Of a stretch of DNA of 64,000 nucleotides, positions 33,763 to 43,254 are shown in pieces. The notes below the pieces were generated by a model that was not told where the DNA came from, did not search any database, and saw only the letters and a program-made list of their open reading frames with translations. The position numbers and the translations under genes are program-made. Origin of the DNA: Streptomyces sp. CB01201. Lineage in GTDB: Bacteria > Actinomycetota > Actinomycetes > Streptomycetales > Streptomycetaceae. Location of the stretch: positions 62,001-126,000 of the forward strand of contig NZ_NNBJ01000011.1 of the NCBI RefSeq assembly GCF_002803085.1, written 5' to 3'. Each line of letters starts with the position of its first letter. Within the stretch, counting starts at the first letter, position 1.

Positions 33763-35154
33763 ATGGAACGTCATCGTGGGATCACCGTCCGGAGCGGGAG
33801 GCCGCCCGGCAGGGCGCCCCGGGCCAGGACCACCGCGACCCTGGGCGCCGTCCTGCTGACCACGCTCGCGCTCCTGCTGGCGGCGATCGGCTGTACGAGC
33901 CGGAACGGCGGCGAGGCCGGGCCGGGGCGGACCGGGGCGAGCAACACCGCCACCGCCCTCGGCTGGGGCTTCACGCACACCCAGTACAGCGCCGACACCG
34001 GCGACGACGCCGCGGTGGCGCGCGCCCGCGAGCTCCTCTCGGGCCAGGGCCTGCCGCAGGACCAGGCGATCATGGGCTGGGGCGCCGGCAACCCCGAGCC
34101 GTCACCCGGCAGTTACGACTTCTCGGACCTGGACCGGCGCGTCGAACTCATCCGGTCCACCGGTGCCACGCCCGTCATCACGCTGTGCTGCGCGCCCGAC
34201 TGGATGAAGGGCGGCGAAGCGGGGGCGAGCGGCACGGACTGGAGCGTGCGGTCCCTGGAGACCGCGCCACTGCCCGCGCACTACCAGGACTTCGCGGACC
34301 TGGCGGCCAAGATCGCCCGGCGCTATCCGGACGTACGGCACTTCGTCGTCTGGAACGAGTTCAAGGGCTTCTTCGACGACGCCGCCCAGCGCTGGGACTA
34401 CGAGGGCTACACCCGGCTCTACAACAAGGTCTTCGACGCCCTGAAGCAGGTGAACCACGCCAATCTGGTCGGCGGCCCCTATCTGGTCATGGACAGCTAC
34501 GGCCCCCAGGACCGGTCGTTCGCTTCCTCGCTCAAGGGCCCCTGGGGCTCGGTCGACCAGCGGGTGCTCGACGCCTTCCGCTACTGGAACAAGCACAAGA
34601 AGGGCGCCGACTTCGTGGTCGTCGACGGCGCCAGCTTCACCCGGGCCAACCAGTTGCTCCCCGATGCCTTCGCCGCCACCGACAAGTTCACCGCCGTCAG
34701 CGAGTGGCTGCGCGAGCAGAGCGGTCTGCCGCTGTGGTGGGCCGAGTACTACGTCGAGCCCGCCACGTCGGGCTGGAGCGAGCAGCGCCGAGTGGCCACC
34801 CAGGCGGCGGGGCTGATGGCCCTGGCGCGCGGCGGCACCGCCACCGCCCTGTACTGGAGCCCGGAGCAGCGGAGCGGATCGTGCCCCGGCTGTCTATGGA
34901 CGCCGACCCAACAGGGCGACGGTGGCCGGGAGTTGCCGATGTACGCCCTCATCGCCAAGTTCGCCGGGGCCTTCCCGCCGGGCACCCGGTTCACCACCGT
35001 CGACGTCGCCGCCGACGACGCACGCAGCGTCCGGGTGCTCGCGAGCGTCAAGAACGTGCTCGTGGTCAACACCCTCGACCGGGCCATCGACGCGAAGGTG
35101 GACGGCAGAGCGCTCCCGATGGCCGCCTACGAGGTGCGCTGGCTGACCCGTTGA
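33763..35154 (+). CDS. GH39-like glycoside hydrolase lipoprotein
   Basis: 463 residues. Arg-rich start, hydrophobic helix and lipobox LLAAIGC at about residue 46, so a membrane-anchored lipoprotein. The TIM-barrel domain resembles GH39 xylosidases: HFVVWNEFKGFF carries the acid/base Glu (WNE), and LPLWWAEYYVEP has the probable nucleophile Glu. It lies head-on to the exopolysaccharide operon; the last 28 bp overlap the flippase gene on the other strand. It may trim or release the polysaccharide that operon makes, by analogy with hydrolases of other exopolysaccharide loci. ATG 33763 used; GTG 33760 is equivalent. Confidence 0.85.
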   Translation: MERHRGITVRSGRPPGRAPRARTTATLGAVLLTTLALLLAAIGCTSRNGGEAGPGRTGASNTATALGWGFTHTQYSADTGDDAAVARARELLSGQGLPQDQAIMGWGAGNPEPSPGSYDFSDLDRRVELIRSTGATPVITLCCAPDWMKGGEAGASGTDWSVRSLETAPLPAHYQDFADLAAKIARRYPDVRHFVVWNEFKGFFDDAAQRWDYEGYTRLYNKVFDALKQVNHANLVGGPYLVMDSYGPQDRSFASSLKGPWGSVDQRVLDAFRYWNKHKKGADFVVVDGASFTRANQLLPDAFAATDKFTAVSEWLREQSGLPLWWAEYYVEPATSGWSEQRRVATQAAGLMALARGGTATALYWSPEQRSGSCPGCLWTPTQQGDGGRELPMYALIAKFAGAFPPGTRFTTVDVAADDARSVRVLASVKNVLVVNTLDRAIDAKVDGRALPMAAYEVRWLTR

Positions 35155-36449
35155 GGCTCCGCCGGGCGCAGCACCCCGAACAGCCGCACCGCGGCGACCG
35201 CCGCGATCACCGAAAGGCTCGCGACCTCGGCGATGCCCACGCCGGTCAGCCCGAGCGGTCCCAGCAGCGCGAGGGTCGATCCGAGCACCAGCACACACAA
35301 CGCGCCCTGGAGCACGGCGAGTCCGGCCGTACGGCTGCGGGCGCGCAGCACCGCGAAGTACAGCTCGATCACCACCCGCAGCACCGCCCCGACCACCAGC
35401 CAGCGCAGCAGCGCCGTGGCATGCTGCGCGTACCCCGGGCCGAACACGCCCAGGATGTACGGCGCGCACACGAAGAGGAAAGCGCAGATCGGCAGCACGA
35501 TCTTGATCATGCGCAGGAGCGCTTCCCGGGCGTTGCGGCCGAGGCGCCCCGGGTCGTGCGCGCCCTCGACGGTCAGCGAGGCGCCCATGTTGATGGCGAG
35601 CAGTTCGACGGTGCCGCCGATGGTCGCGGTGATGTAGAAGTACGCGTTGTCCGCCGAGCTGATCTGCGAGGCCACGATCACCGGCACCAGATACACGACG
35701 GCGAGCGCGAACAGCGAGCCCGTGCAGTCGCCGGCCAGGAAGCGGCCCACCTCCCGGAGGGTCGGCGGTCGCGCGGTGTGCGCGGTGAGCTGCACATGGC
35801 GGGGGACCAGACGCCGGAACACCAGCCAGCCCAGCGGCAGTACGGACACGGCGATCGCCGCGACCCACGACACGAAGACGCCGCTGGTCGGCAGCGAGGC
35901 CGCGATCAGCACCAGGAGCAGCAGCTTGACCGCGGAGAACGCGGTGTTGCCGACCGGCACCCAGAACGCGCTGCGCAGCCCCGTGAGCACCCCGTCCTGC
36001 AAGGTGAGGACGGACCAGGCGACGACCGCCGCGATGAAGCCGAGCCCCTTGAAAGGGCCGTGCAGGAAGCGGTACGAGGGCCCCCAGAAGTCCAGCGTCT
36101 CCATGAAGACGAGTGCGGCCACCGCGACGACACAGGCGCTCAGGGCGTAGATGCGCAGCACGAGGCGGCCGGTGGCGGCGCCCGACACCGGGATGAAACG
36201 CGCCATCGCGCCGGTCAGCGTCAGCGCGGCGAGCCCGGCGAGGAACTTCATGGCGGCGATCGCCGCCGAACCCTGGCCCACCGCGTCATCGCTGTAGTAC
36301 CGGGCGGCGATCAGCCAGAAGCCGAGCCCGAGGACCGCGCTGATCCCGGTGTTGAGCATCAGCGCGTAGGCGTTGCGCAAGAGCGGGGTGCCCCGGCGCC
36401 CGTCGGGGACCGGGGTCCTTGCGTCCTGGGCGGTGCTCACCTCGGTCAC
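35127..36449 (-). CDS. Wzx/MATE-like polysaccharide flippase
   Basis: 440-residue protein with about 12-14 TM helices (for example LMLNTGISAVLGLGFWLIAARYY, FLAGLAALTLTGAMARFIP, YILGVFGPGYAQHATALLRWLVVG). This is the polysaccharide-export superfamily that flips lipid-linked sugars across the membrane. It is the last gene of the minus-strand cluster 39224-35127. Convergent overlap of 28 bp with the GH39 gene. Confidence 0.87.
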   Translation of the reverse strand: MTEVSTAQDARTPVPDGRRGTPLLRNAYALMLNTGISAVLGLGFWLIAARYYSDDAVGQGSAAIAAMKFLAGLAALTLTGAMARFIPVSGAATGRLVLRIYALSACVVAVAALVFMETLDFWGPSYRFLHGPFKGLGFIAAVVAWSVLTLQDGVLTGLRSAFWVPVGNTAFSAVKLLLLVLIAASLPTSGVFVSWVAAIAVSVLPLGWLVFRRLVPRHVQLTAHTARPPTLREVGRFLAGDCTGSLFALAVVYLVPVIVASQISSADNAYFYITATIGGTVELLAINMGASLTVEGAHDPGRLGRNAREALLRMIKIVLPICAFLFVCAPYILGVFGPGYAQHATALLRWLVVGAVLRVVIELYFAVLRARSRTAGLAVLQGALCVLVLGSTLALLGPLGLTGVGIAEVASLSVIAAVAAVRLFGVLRPAEPQRVSQRTS

Positions 36450-36532
36450 GGGTACCGCTCGCCTCCTCCTTGTCGGGTACCGCTCACTACGGCTCGTCCG
36501 CCGGTCACCGCCGGGCCTGCCGCCCGGCCCGG

Positions 36533-37342
36533 TCAGTCGCCACCGAGCCCGCGCCCGGCCCGGCGGGCGCCGCGGAGCACGGCGTAGCCCTTGGTCAGGA
36601 CGCGGTCGCGGGCGAAGGTGCGGGCGATGTCACGGCCGGTGCCGATGAGCAGCCGCTCGAACTCGCCGAGGCCGGTGGAGCGCCGCACGGTCACCCGCTC
36701 CAGGGCGTACGGGCCCTGACGGCGCGCGGCGAGCGCGTTGCCCACGGCCAGCGCCTGCGCGAAGCCCGCCGAGCGGACCGTGCGCCGTACCCGGCGGCTG
36801 GAGTAGCCGTAGGGGTAGGCGAACGAGACCGGAGGCGCGCCGAGTTCGTCGGCGATGATCTCCTTGCAGCGCAGGGTCTCGAACCAGAGCCGTTCGTCGG
36901 CGAGTTGGTCCAGCTGCGGATGGCTGTGGCTGTGCCCGCCGATCTCGGTTCCGGCCGCCGCGAGTGCGCGCACCTGGTCCCAGTCGAGCATGGTGTCCAG
37001 GGCGCCGCCGCCGTCGTGCGGGCCGCGCAGCCAGCCCGTCGACACGAAGAGCGTGGCGGCGAAGCCGTACTTGGCGAGCACCGGCAGGGCATGGCGGTGC
37101 ACCCCCTCGTAGCCGTCGTCGAAGGTGATCAGTACGGGGCGGCGCGGCAGCGCCCCGGCCGTGCGCCAGGCGTGCGCCAGCCGGGCCGTGGTGAGCGGAG
37201 TGCAGCCGAGATCGGCGATCACCCCCATCTGGTCCGCGAAGGCGTCCGGCGAGACGGACAGGCCGTACGCCTCCTTCGCGGGGCTGTGCGCCACCGAGTG
37301 GTACATCAGGATCGGCACCGGGCCCGGGTGAGCGGAGTTCAT
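36533..37342 (-). CDS. Polysaccharide deacetylase (NodB domain)
   Basis: 269 residues. NodB/CE4 motifs: ILMYHSVAH, VLITFDDGYEG (catalytic Asp and metal Asp), GGHSHSHPQLDQL (metal His pair) and SFAYPYGYSS. No signal peptide is evident, unlike many CE4 enzymes. Likely removes N-acetyl groups from the polymer or its precursor. The start overlaps the upstream glycosyltransferase stop by 4 bp. Confidence 0.92.
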   Translation of the reverse strand: MNSAHPGPVPILMYHSVAHSPAKEAYGLSVSPDAFADQMGVIADLGCTPLTTARLAHAWRTAGALPRRPVLITFDDGYEGVHRHALPVLAKYGFAATLFVSTGWLRGPHDGGGALDTMLDWDQVRALAAAGTEIGGHSHSHPQLDQLADERLWFETLRCKEIIADELGAPPVSFAYPYGYSSRRVRRTVRSAGFAQALAVGNALAARRQGPYALERVTVRRSTGLGEFERLLIGTGRDIARTFARDRVLTKGYAVLRGARRAGRGLGGD

Positions 37343-38364
37343 GCCGCCTCGCCCTCCTCGCCCGCCCGGGTGGACCCCACGCGCTCGATCGGGGCCACGC
37401 TGAAGGTGGCCCCGCCCCGCAACGCCCTTACGGTGCCCAGCAGATAGCCGCCCGCGGCCACCGCGACCCCGGCCACGATCGCACCCGCCCGGCCCGCGCC
37501 CCCGGGCCGCCCGAGTACCGCGTCCCGCAGCCCGCGCGCCACGCCGGCCGGCAGGACCCGGCTCGTATAGCGGCGCTCGGACTCAAGTCCCTTGCCGGAG
37601 CCGACACTTCGGGCCACCAAGGCCTTGGACAGGCCTTCCGCGTACGCCCTCGTACGGAAGTAGCCGAAGCGTTCGCGGGCTGCGGGCACCCGGTGGTGGA
37701 TCACCGAGCGGTCGTCGATGAGCAGCACGGCGCCGGGCAGTGCCCCGCTGAGCCGGATGCACAGCTCCGTCTCCTCGCAGCCGAGCGGGCGCTTGTCGCC
37801 GTCGCGCCCGATGCCGGTGGCGAAGCCGCCCGCGGCGTCGAACGCGGAGGCGCGGAAGGAGGCGTTGCCGCCGAGGACGTTGCGCACCTCGACCCGGCCG
37901 GGCGGCAGCCCCCGGTAGGTGCAGCCGACGATCCAGTCGAACTCCTCGGGGAACCAGGCCGGCCTGCGCCCCGAGGCCCAGGCCGGCAGGGTGCGGCCGC
38001 CCACCGCCATCACGCGCGGGTCGTCGTAGCCCTCGGCGAAGTGCCGCAGCCAGTCCCGCTCGGCCACCGCGTCGTCGTCGAGGAAGGCCACGAACTCGCC
38101 CCGGGCCACCGCGATCGCGGTGTTGCGTCCCGCCGAGAGGCCGCGGGGGCCCGCGTTGGCGAGCACCCGCACCGCCCCGGATGCCGTGTGCTCCGCGTAC
38201 TCCCGGGTGAGCCGTTCCCTGAGCCGCTCGTTGTGGTCCACCACGAGCAGCGTCTCCAGGGCGGGCAGCGACTGCGCGCGCACCGAGGAGACCGCCGCCA
38301 GGATGTCCTCCCAGCGCTCCTCGGTGTACGCACAGATCACCACCGAGAATTGACGCTTCGTCAA
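37339..38364 (-). CDS. Glycosyltransferase family 2 protein
   Basis: 341 residues. GT-A fold: FSVVICAYTEERWEDILAAVSSVRAQ, GLSAGRNTAIAVARGEFVAFLDDDAVAERDWL (DxD-type metal motif DDD), VRNVLGGNASFRASAFDAAGGF and CEETELCIRLSG (general base region). One hydrophobic segment near the C-terminus (AGAIVAGVAVAAGGYLLG) could anchor it. TTG 38364 is chosen because GGAGAGGTGAG lies just upstream and it overlaps the previous stop by four bases. Confidence 0.9.
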   Translation of the reverse strand: MTKRQFSVVICAYTEERWEDILAAVSSVRAQSLPALETLLVVDHNERLRERLTREYAEHTASGAVRVLANAGPRGLSAGRNTAIAVARGEFVAFLDDDAVAERDWLRHFAEGYDDPRVMAVGGRTLPAWASGRRPAWFPEEFDWIVGCTYRGLPPGRVEVRNVLGGNASFRASAFDAAGGFATGIGRDGDKRPLGCEETELCIRLSGALPGAVLLIDDRSVIHHRVPAARERFGYFRTRAYAEGLSKALVARSVGSGKGLESERRYTSRVLPAGVARGLRDAVLGRPGGAGRAGAIVAGVAVAAGGYLLGTVRALRGGATFSVAPIERVGSTRAGEEGEAA

Positions 38365-39224
38365 CTCACCTCTCCTCGCCGTGCGTTGAGGAAGACCGCC
38401 TGGGTCCTCCGGTGGGCGCGAGGCACCGCCTTCTCTCTGAGGATCACCTTCAGGACACGGATGCCGTCGCGCACCGCGCTGAGGTTGGAGACGCCGTGGA
38501 TCCGGTTGTACTCGTAGCTGGGGACCTCCTGGACGCGCAGGCCCGCCTTGACGATCCGGATGTTGATCAGCGTCTCGATCTCGAACCCCGAGCAGTCGAG
38601 CACGATCTTGTCCAGGCAGTGCTTCCAGAAGGCGTTGTAGCCGTAGCAGAGGTCGGTGTAGCGGGCCCCGAACTTGCGATTGACGATGCCGCACAGCACG
38701 GCGTTGCCCAGCTTGCGGATCGGGGTCATGTCGTCGGTGCCGCCGCCGTTGGCGAAGCGGGACCCCTTGGCGAAGTCGGCGCCGCCGACCAGGGCCGAGA
38801 CATAGCTGACGATCTCCTCGCCGTCGGCCGAGCCGTCCGCGTCGACCATGACGACGATGTCTCCGGTGCAGGCGGCGAAGCCGCTGATCAGCGCGTCGCC
38901 CTTGCCTTTGCCGACCTGCTTGACGACCACCACGTCGGGCCACAGTTCGCGGGCCACCTGCACGGTGTCGTCGGTGGAATTCCCGTCGACCAGGACGACT
39001 TCATGGATCCAGTCCGGAAGTGTCCCGAAGACGTGGGGAAGGTTTTTCGCTTCATTCATCGCCGGGATGACGACGCTCACCGGCGGAGCAATGGCGAGAT
39101 TCGCCGAGACCGGTCGATAGGCCCGGGATATTCGGTCGACGGCGACGGATTCCGAATGAATGTTCGGCGAATCCGCCATCAATTGATCTTCGCCCGGAGC
39201 GGCCGGGCGCACGGAAGGAATCAT
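38361..39224 (-). CDS. Glycosyltransferase family 2, polyprenyl-phosphate sugar synthase-like
   Basis: 287 residues. SVVIPAMNEAKNLPHVFGTLPDWIHEVVLVDGNSTDDTV, KGKGDALISGFAACTGDIVVMVDADGSADGEEI and GSRFANGGGTDDMTPIRKLGN are the DPM1/DPG-type signatures, and CYGYNAFWKHCLDKI fits membrane-associated members. Likely adds the first sugar to a polyprenyl carrier. First gene of the cluster; ATG 39224. Confidence 0.9.
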   Translation of the reverse strand: MIPSVRPAAPGEDQLMADSPNIHSESVAVDRISRAYRPVSANLAIAPPVSVVIPAMNEAKNLPHVFGTLPDWIHEVVLVDGNSTDDTVQVARELWPDVVVVKQVGKGKGDALISGFAACTGDIVVMVDADGSADGEEIVSYVSALVGGADFAKGSRFANGGGTDDMTPIRKLGNAVLCGIVNRKFGARYTDLCYGYNAFWKHCLDKIVLDCSGFEIETLINIRIVKAGLRVQEVPSYEYNRIHGVSNLSAVRDGIRVLKVILREKAVPRAHRRTQAVFLNARRGEVS

Positions 39225-39551
39225 GATGAGTCTCTGTCCCTCTCGTCCGGTGGACCGCCCGCCCCCGGGCGATCCGGATGGTTTTCCGGTTACGAAAGGG
39301 GGGTTCTCAACCCGGTCGTGACGGCATGGCACGCCGCACTTGCCGGGTGAGCTGGCTTTGCTGGCCGCGCGGCCCGTGCTCCGGCCTCCACAAGGTGAAG
39401 GCCGACCACGGCACCCCCCTACCGCGCCCCGCACCGGTGGCCATCACGGCGCTTGAGCCCTCCCCCAGTGCCGTTTGACGATGGACCGTTGCGGGTGGAT
39501 GCAAGACGGTATTGATGACGGGGACTTTAGGGCAAGACCCCACTCGGGGCC
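39225..39551. other. 327-bp gap upstream of the exopolysaccharide operon
   Basis: No gene seen. It contains a small hairpin GGGTT-CTC-AACCC near 39303 and presumably the promoter of the minus-strand glycosyltransferase operon, which I cannot locate. The terminator of the next minus-strand gene should also lie here. Confidence 0.5.
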
Positions 39552-39974
39552 CTACCTTTCGCTGTTTTCGACCGTTCTTTCACGGCCGGTCCCCAAGGGA
39601 TTCACCCCCGTTCCCGTGCCGAGCAGGAAGAGGAGAAGGCTGATCGCGCCCACCGCGGTAACGCCGTTGCGGGTCGACCAAAGGTGCAGACCTGCCATGG
39701 TTTCGGCGGCCAGCAGATCGATGAGTACCGCTCCCGACAACGACGCCACCCAGCGGGCGAGCGGTTCCAGTCGGCGCAGCAGGAACGCGGTCGCTTCCGT
39801 GGGTGCGGCCAGCAGATAGAAGAGCGCGAGCGGAGCGCGCAGCGGAGAGTCCAGATCGGCGTACGCCAGGGCGGCGCCGACGGCGGAGGCGGCGAAGACC
39901 GCTCCCGCGAGGACGGCGAGCAGATCGGCCCGGACGGGTGAGTCGACTGCCGATCTGTCACTGATGGTCTGCAT
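39552..39974 (-). CDS. Small membrane protein of unknown function
   Basis: 140 residues with four probable TM helices (LLAVLAGAVFAASAVGAALAY, LRAPLALFYLLAAPTEATAFLL, VASLSGAVLIDLLAAE, VTAVGAISLLLFLLGTG). No recognised domain. It precedes the glycosyltransferase operon on the same strand with a 327-bp gap. ATG 39974 is chosen for GGGGGGAACC upstream; the longer frame to 40043 lacks one. Confidence 0.72.
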   Translation of the reverse strand: MQTISDRSAVDSPVRADLLAVLAGAVFAASAVGAALAYADLDSPLRAPLALFYLLAAPTEATAFLLRRLEPLARWVASLSGAVLIDLLAAETMAGLHLWSTRNGVTAVGAISLLLFLLGTGTGVNPLGTGRERTVENSER

Positions 39975-40244
39975 TGGCGACGGTTCCCCCCGATGCGCCG
40001 GATGCGAGGCTTCAATGTGTCGCAGTTCGGACAGTCCCGTCAAGACACCGACTCGCTTGCTGTGAACGGAGATTGACGGACTGTCAGCGGAGTGTGGTGC
40101 TCCGGTGAAGGATTACTCGCGAGTTGCTGACGGATCGCCAGATAGCCGCAGATGTCCGTCGGTTGTTCTTGGCATGGACACTTCCGGAGGGCTGTGGGGG
40201 CTGGTACCACTGCCGTGGCGGAAAACCCGCTACAAGGAGGTTCC

Positions 40245-41054
40245 ATGAAACTGTCCCGAATCGCGGCATATGCATGGGCGCTCGTGCTGACCACCGCGCT
40301 TTCCCTCACCGGGGCCGGCGTGGCATCAGCGGCAACCCAGGCGGCCGGATCCCACTACGTGGCCCTCGGCGACTCGTACTCCTCCGGCGTCGGCTCCGGG
40401 AGTTACGACAGTTCGAGCGGCAGCTGCAAGCGTTCCACCAAGGCCTACCCGGCGCTGTGGGCGGCGGCGCATTCACCCGCCTCGTTCAACTTCACCGCTT
40501 GCTCGGGCGCTCGTACGGGTGATGTGACGTCGAGCCAGCTCGGCCCGCTCGACTCGTCCACCGACCTGGTCTCGATCACCATCGGAGGCAATGACGCAGG
40601 GTTCTCGGACGTCATGACCAACTGCGTCCTGTACTCGGAGTCCACCTGCCTCAGCAAGGTGGCGGCGGCCCGCGCCTACGTCGACTCGACGCTGCCCGGA
40701 CTGCTCGACTCGGTGTACTCGGCGATCAGATCCAAGGCACCCAACGCCCATGTCGTCGTCATCGGATACCCGCACTTCTACAAGATCGGCGGCAGCTGCA
40801 TCGCGGGCCTCAGCGAGAACTCCCGCTCGGCCATCAACGGCGCCGCCGACGAGCTCAACTCGGTGACCGCCAAGCGCGCCGCCGACCACGGCTTCGGCTT
40901 CGCGGACGTGGTGGGGGGCTTCACGGGGCACGAGATCTGCTCCAGCAGCCCGTGGCTGAACAGCGTCGTATGGACCAACATCGGCGAGTCCTACCACCCC
41001 ACCGCCGCCGGTCAGTCGGGCGCCTACCTGCCCGCCTTCACCCGCGCGGCCTGA
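40245..41054 (+). CDS. Secreted SGNH/GDSL lipase/esterase
   Basis: 269 residues. The signal peptide ends near VASAATQAAG. SGNH blocks: YVALGDSYSSG (Ser44), SITIGGNDAGF (Gly/Asn), and SYHPTAAGQ with His251. Six Cys can form three disulfides as in Streptomyces esterases of this type. Likely hydrolyses lipid or phospholipid esters outside the cell. A strong AAGGAGG precedes the ATG. Resembles, as I recall, S. coelicolor SCO1725. Confidence 0.93.
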   Translation: MKLSRIAAYAWALVLTTALSLTGAGVASAATQAAGSHYVALGDSYSSGVGSGSYDSSSGSCKRSTKAYPALWAAAHSPASFNFTACSGARTGDVTSSQLGPLDSSTDLVSITIGGNDAGFSDVMTNCVLYSESTCLSKVAAARAYVDSTLPGLLDSVYSAIRSKAPNAHVVVIGYPHFYKIGGSCIAGLSENSRSAINGAADELNSVTAKRAADHGFGFADVVGGFTGHEICSSSPWLNSVVWTNIGESYHPTAAGQSGAYLPAFTRAA

Positions 41055-41060
41055 AACCGC

Positions 41061-42671
41061 TCAGCCGGAGGGCGGGGAGGAGCCCGTCGGTGACTGGGGG
41101 GAGGAGGCCCCGCCCGTCGGTGTCTCCTCCTCGCACGTCACCTGGTACGCCACCGCGTCGGACGAGACCTGCACCGGCGCACGCACCTCGACACGCACCT
41201 CGTTGGAGCCGCTGTGCGAGGGCGACTCGGTGTGCACGACCTGCCGGGTCCTCGGGCTGCCCGAGGCGAACGAGAGCGTCTTCCAGCCCGGGTCGGACGA
41301 CTGGCCGTCCCGGGTGACCCAGCGGTACTCCACCTGGGCCGGCGCCCGCCCCACGGTGAAGACGGCGACCATCGAGGGCGCCGAGCTGTTCGGAGCCGGA
41401 CACGGGCCCCGGTAACTCCCGCGCAGGACCTGCACGTTGACCGCAACCGACTGCTCGGGGGTCGGCGAGGGCGACGGGCTGCCGCTCGCGGACGCGGACG
41501 TGGGGGGCGGGCTGCTCCTGGGAGTGGACCCGGTCGCGCCGGGCGGCTGAGCGGGGTGCGAGAGGGAGGGGGTGGGCGAGCCACCCCCTGAGGAAGTCCC
41601 CCGGCCCCCCTGCCCGTTGTCCCGTACCAGCAGGTACACGAGGAGTCCGAGGACGAGCAGCAGCACCACGACACCGACCGCGACCGCCGCCCCGGTGCGG
41701 GAGCGGGGCTCGCCGCGCGCCGGGGGGCCGGGGGCCTCGGCGGGCGCGGCGACGGGTCCGAGTACGGAGGTGGGCGGCAGGGCGGGCGGACCGACCGGGA
41801 CCGTGATGGCCTCGTACCGGTCCATGGGGGAGCGCACGGTGCCGCCCGCCGCGACGAGCCGCAGCTGGTGCTCCGCCTCCTCGGCGGGCAGCCGCTCGCC
41901 GGGTTCCTTGCGCAGCAGTCCCTCGATGACCGGCGTCAACGGGCCCGCCCGGAGCGGCGGTTCGAGGGAATCGGCCACCACGGCCCGCAGCGTGGACAGC
42001 GGGGTGTCCTGGCGGAACGGCGAGTTGCCCTCTACGGCGGCGTACAGGAGGACGCCGAGCGACCACAGGTCGGAGGCCGGTCCGGGGGTGTGGCCCAACG
42101 CCCGTTCGGGGGCCAGGAATTCGGGTGAGCCGACGACCTCCCCGGTCAGGGTGAGCGTCTGGCTCCCGGCCACCGTGGCGATGCCGAAGTCGGTCAGGAC
42201 CACCCGGCCGTCGTTGGCGAGCAGCACGTTCCCGGGCTTCACGTCACGGTGCAGCACCCCCGCGTCGTGCGCGGCCCGCAGAGCGGCGAGCACCTCGGCG
42301 CCGATCCGCGCGACGCGCTGCGGGGGCAGCGGCCCCTCCGCGTCCAGCACGTCGGACAGGGCCAGGCCGCGGATCAGCTCCATCACGATCCACGGCCGTC
42401 CGTCCTCGGTGGCCACGTCGTACACGGTCACCACATTGCGGTGCGAGATGCGGGCCGCGGCCCACGCCTCCCGCTCCAGGCGGGCGTACAGGCGGGCCGC
42501 CTCGGGGGAGTCGAGCGCGGCGGGGGCCAGGACCTCCTTGACGGCCACCTCGCGCCCGAGCACCTCGTCCCGGGCGCGCCACACGATGCCCATGCCGCCC
42601 CGGCCGAGCGGCGAGAGAAGCCGGTAGCGGCCCGCGATCGGACGTTGCTCACTGCCCGGCACTTCGCTCAC
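41061..42671 (-). CDS. PknB-type Ser/Thr protein kinase with extracytoplasmic domain
   Basis: 536 residues. Kinase domain at ~15-270: GRYRLLSPLGRGGMGIVWRARD, VAVKEV (Lys45), HRDVKPGNVLL (Asp143) and TDFGIA (161-163), GSPEFLAPERALG. A TM helix near 335-355 (AAVAVGVVVLLLVLGLLVYLLV) is followed by a Pro/Ser-rich linker and a ~110-residue external domain with CPAPNSSAPSMVAVF and two Cys, which may sense a ligand. GTG 42671 is preferred for its GGGGGG upstream; ATG 42686 would add five residues. Confidence 0.92.
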   Translation of the reverse strand: MSEVPGSEQRPIAGRYRLLSPLGRGGMGIVWRARDEVLGREVAVKEVLAPAALDSPEAARLYARLEREAWAAARISHRNVVTVYDVATEDGRPWIVMELIRGLALSDVLDAEGPLPPQRVARIGAEVLAALRAAHDAGVLHRDVKPGNVLLANDGRVVLTDFGIATVAGSQTLTLTGEVVGSPEFLAPERALGHTPGPASDLWSLGVLLYAAVEGNSPFRQDTPLSTLRAVVADSLEPPLRAGPLTPVIEGLLRKEPGERLPAEEAEHQLRLVAAGGTVRSPMDRYEAITVPVGPPALPPTSVLGPVAAPAEAPGPPARGEPRSRTGAAVAVGVVVLLLVLGLLVYLLVRDNGQGGRGTSSGGGSPTPSLSHPAQPPGATGSTPRSSPPPTSASASGSPSPSPTPEQSVAVNVQVLRGSYRGPCPAPNSSAPSMVAVFTVGRAPAQVEYRWVTRDGQSSDPGWKTLSFASGSPRTRQVVHTESPSHSGSNEVRVEVRAPVQVSSDAVAYQVTCEEETPTGGASSPQSPTGSSPPSG

Positions 42672-42869
42672 TGGCGAGCCCCCCATCCGCGGCGGAGAAA
42701 CCCTTCCAAGTTAGCTCAGGGCCGGGCCGCTGCCGCCCCCTTGAACGGCATTGCGCAGCACGTACGAACACGGGTCGCGACTCTGTGTGATGGGCAGTCA
42801 CGAATGTGTCCAACTCGCCCTGGAATCAGATGTATTCGGAGCGTAATCGTCAACCCGGTGCCCCTGAAG

Positions 42870-42892
42870 GTGAATCCTGCCACCGGATTCAC
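42870..42892. promoter_or_regulatory. Operator-like inverted repeat before the 87-residue protein gene
   Basis: GTGAATCC (42870-42877) and GGATTCAC (42885-42892), perfect 8-base arms with a 7-base spacer, 70 bp before the ATG at 42962. Confidence 0.5.
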
Positions 42893-42961
42893 GAGTGTGA
42901 CGCGGGGGCGATAGGGTTACCCTGCCCGGGGCCGGGTGCCCTCGTACGGGTGGGGAGTGAC

Positions 42962-43225
42962 ATGGAACAGATAACGATGCACAGCAGGGCGCGAGTGCCT
43001 GCCATCACCTGCGGGAGCAGCGCGACCAGTTCGCGGCTCGACCGCCATCTCTCGGTGCTCGGCGGCCCTGCCGTCCCGCAGCGCGAGGCGGCCGAGGCGA
43101 CGTTGCTGATGCGCGAGCTGACCTCGCGTGACATCGCACACACCCGCAGGAGCAAGAGCGCTCGCGTCTCGCTCTTCGCGCCGCTGCGGCGGCTGCGCCG
43201 CTCGCTCTTCGGCAGCCGCGGCTGA
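42962..43225 (+). CDS. Small protein of unknown function, basic C-terminus
   Basis: 87 residues, not recognised. Begins MEQITMHSRARVPAIT, has an acidic middle (EAAEATLLMRELTSRD) and ends strongly basic (RRLRRSLFGSRG), which could bind nucleic acid or membrane. Codon use fits the neighbours. GGGGAG at 42951-42956 precedes the ATG at 42962. An upstream inverted repeat suggests regulated expression. Confidence 0.68.
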   Translation: MEQITMHSRARVPAITCGSSATSSRLDRHLSVLGGPAVPQREAAEATLLMRELTSRDIAHTRRSKSARVSLFAPLRRLRRSLFGSRG

Positions 43226-43254
43226 ACCCACTCCCGACACCGGGCGCCCCGCGT

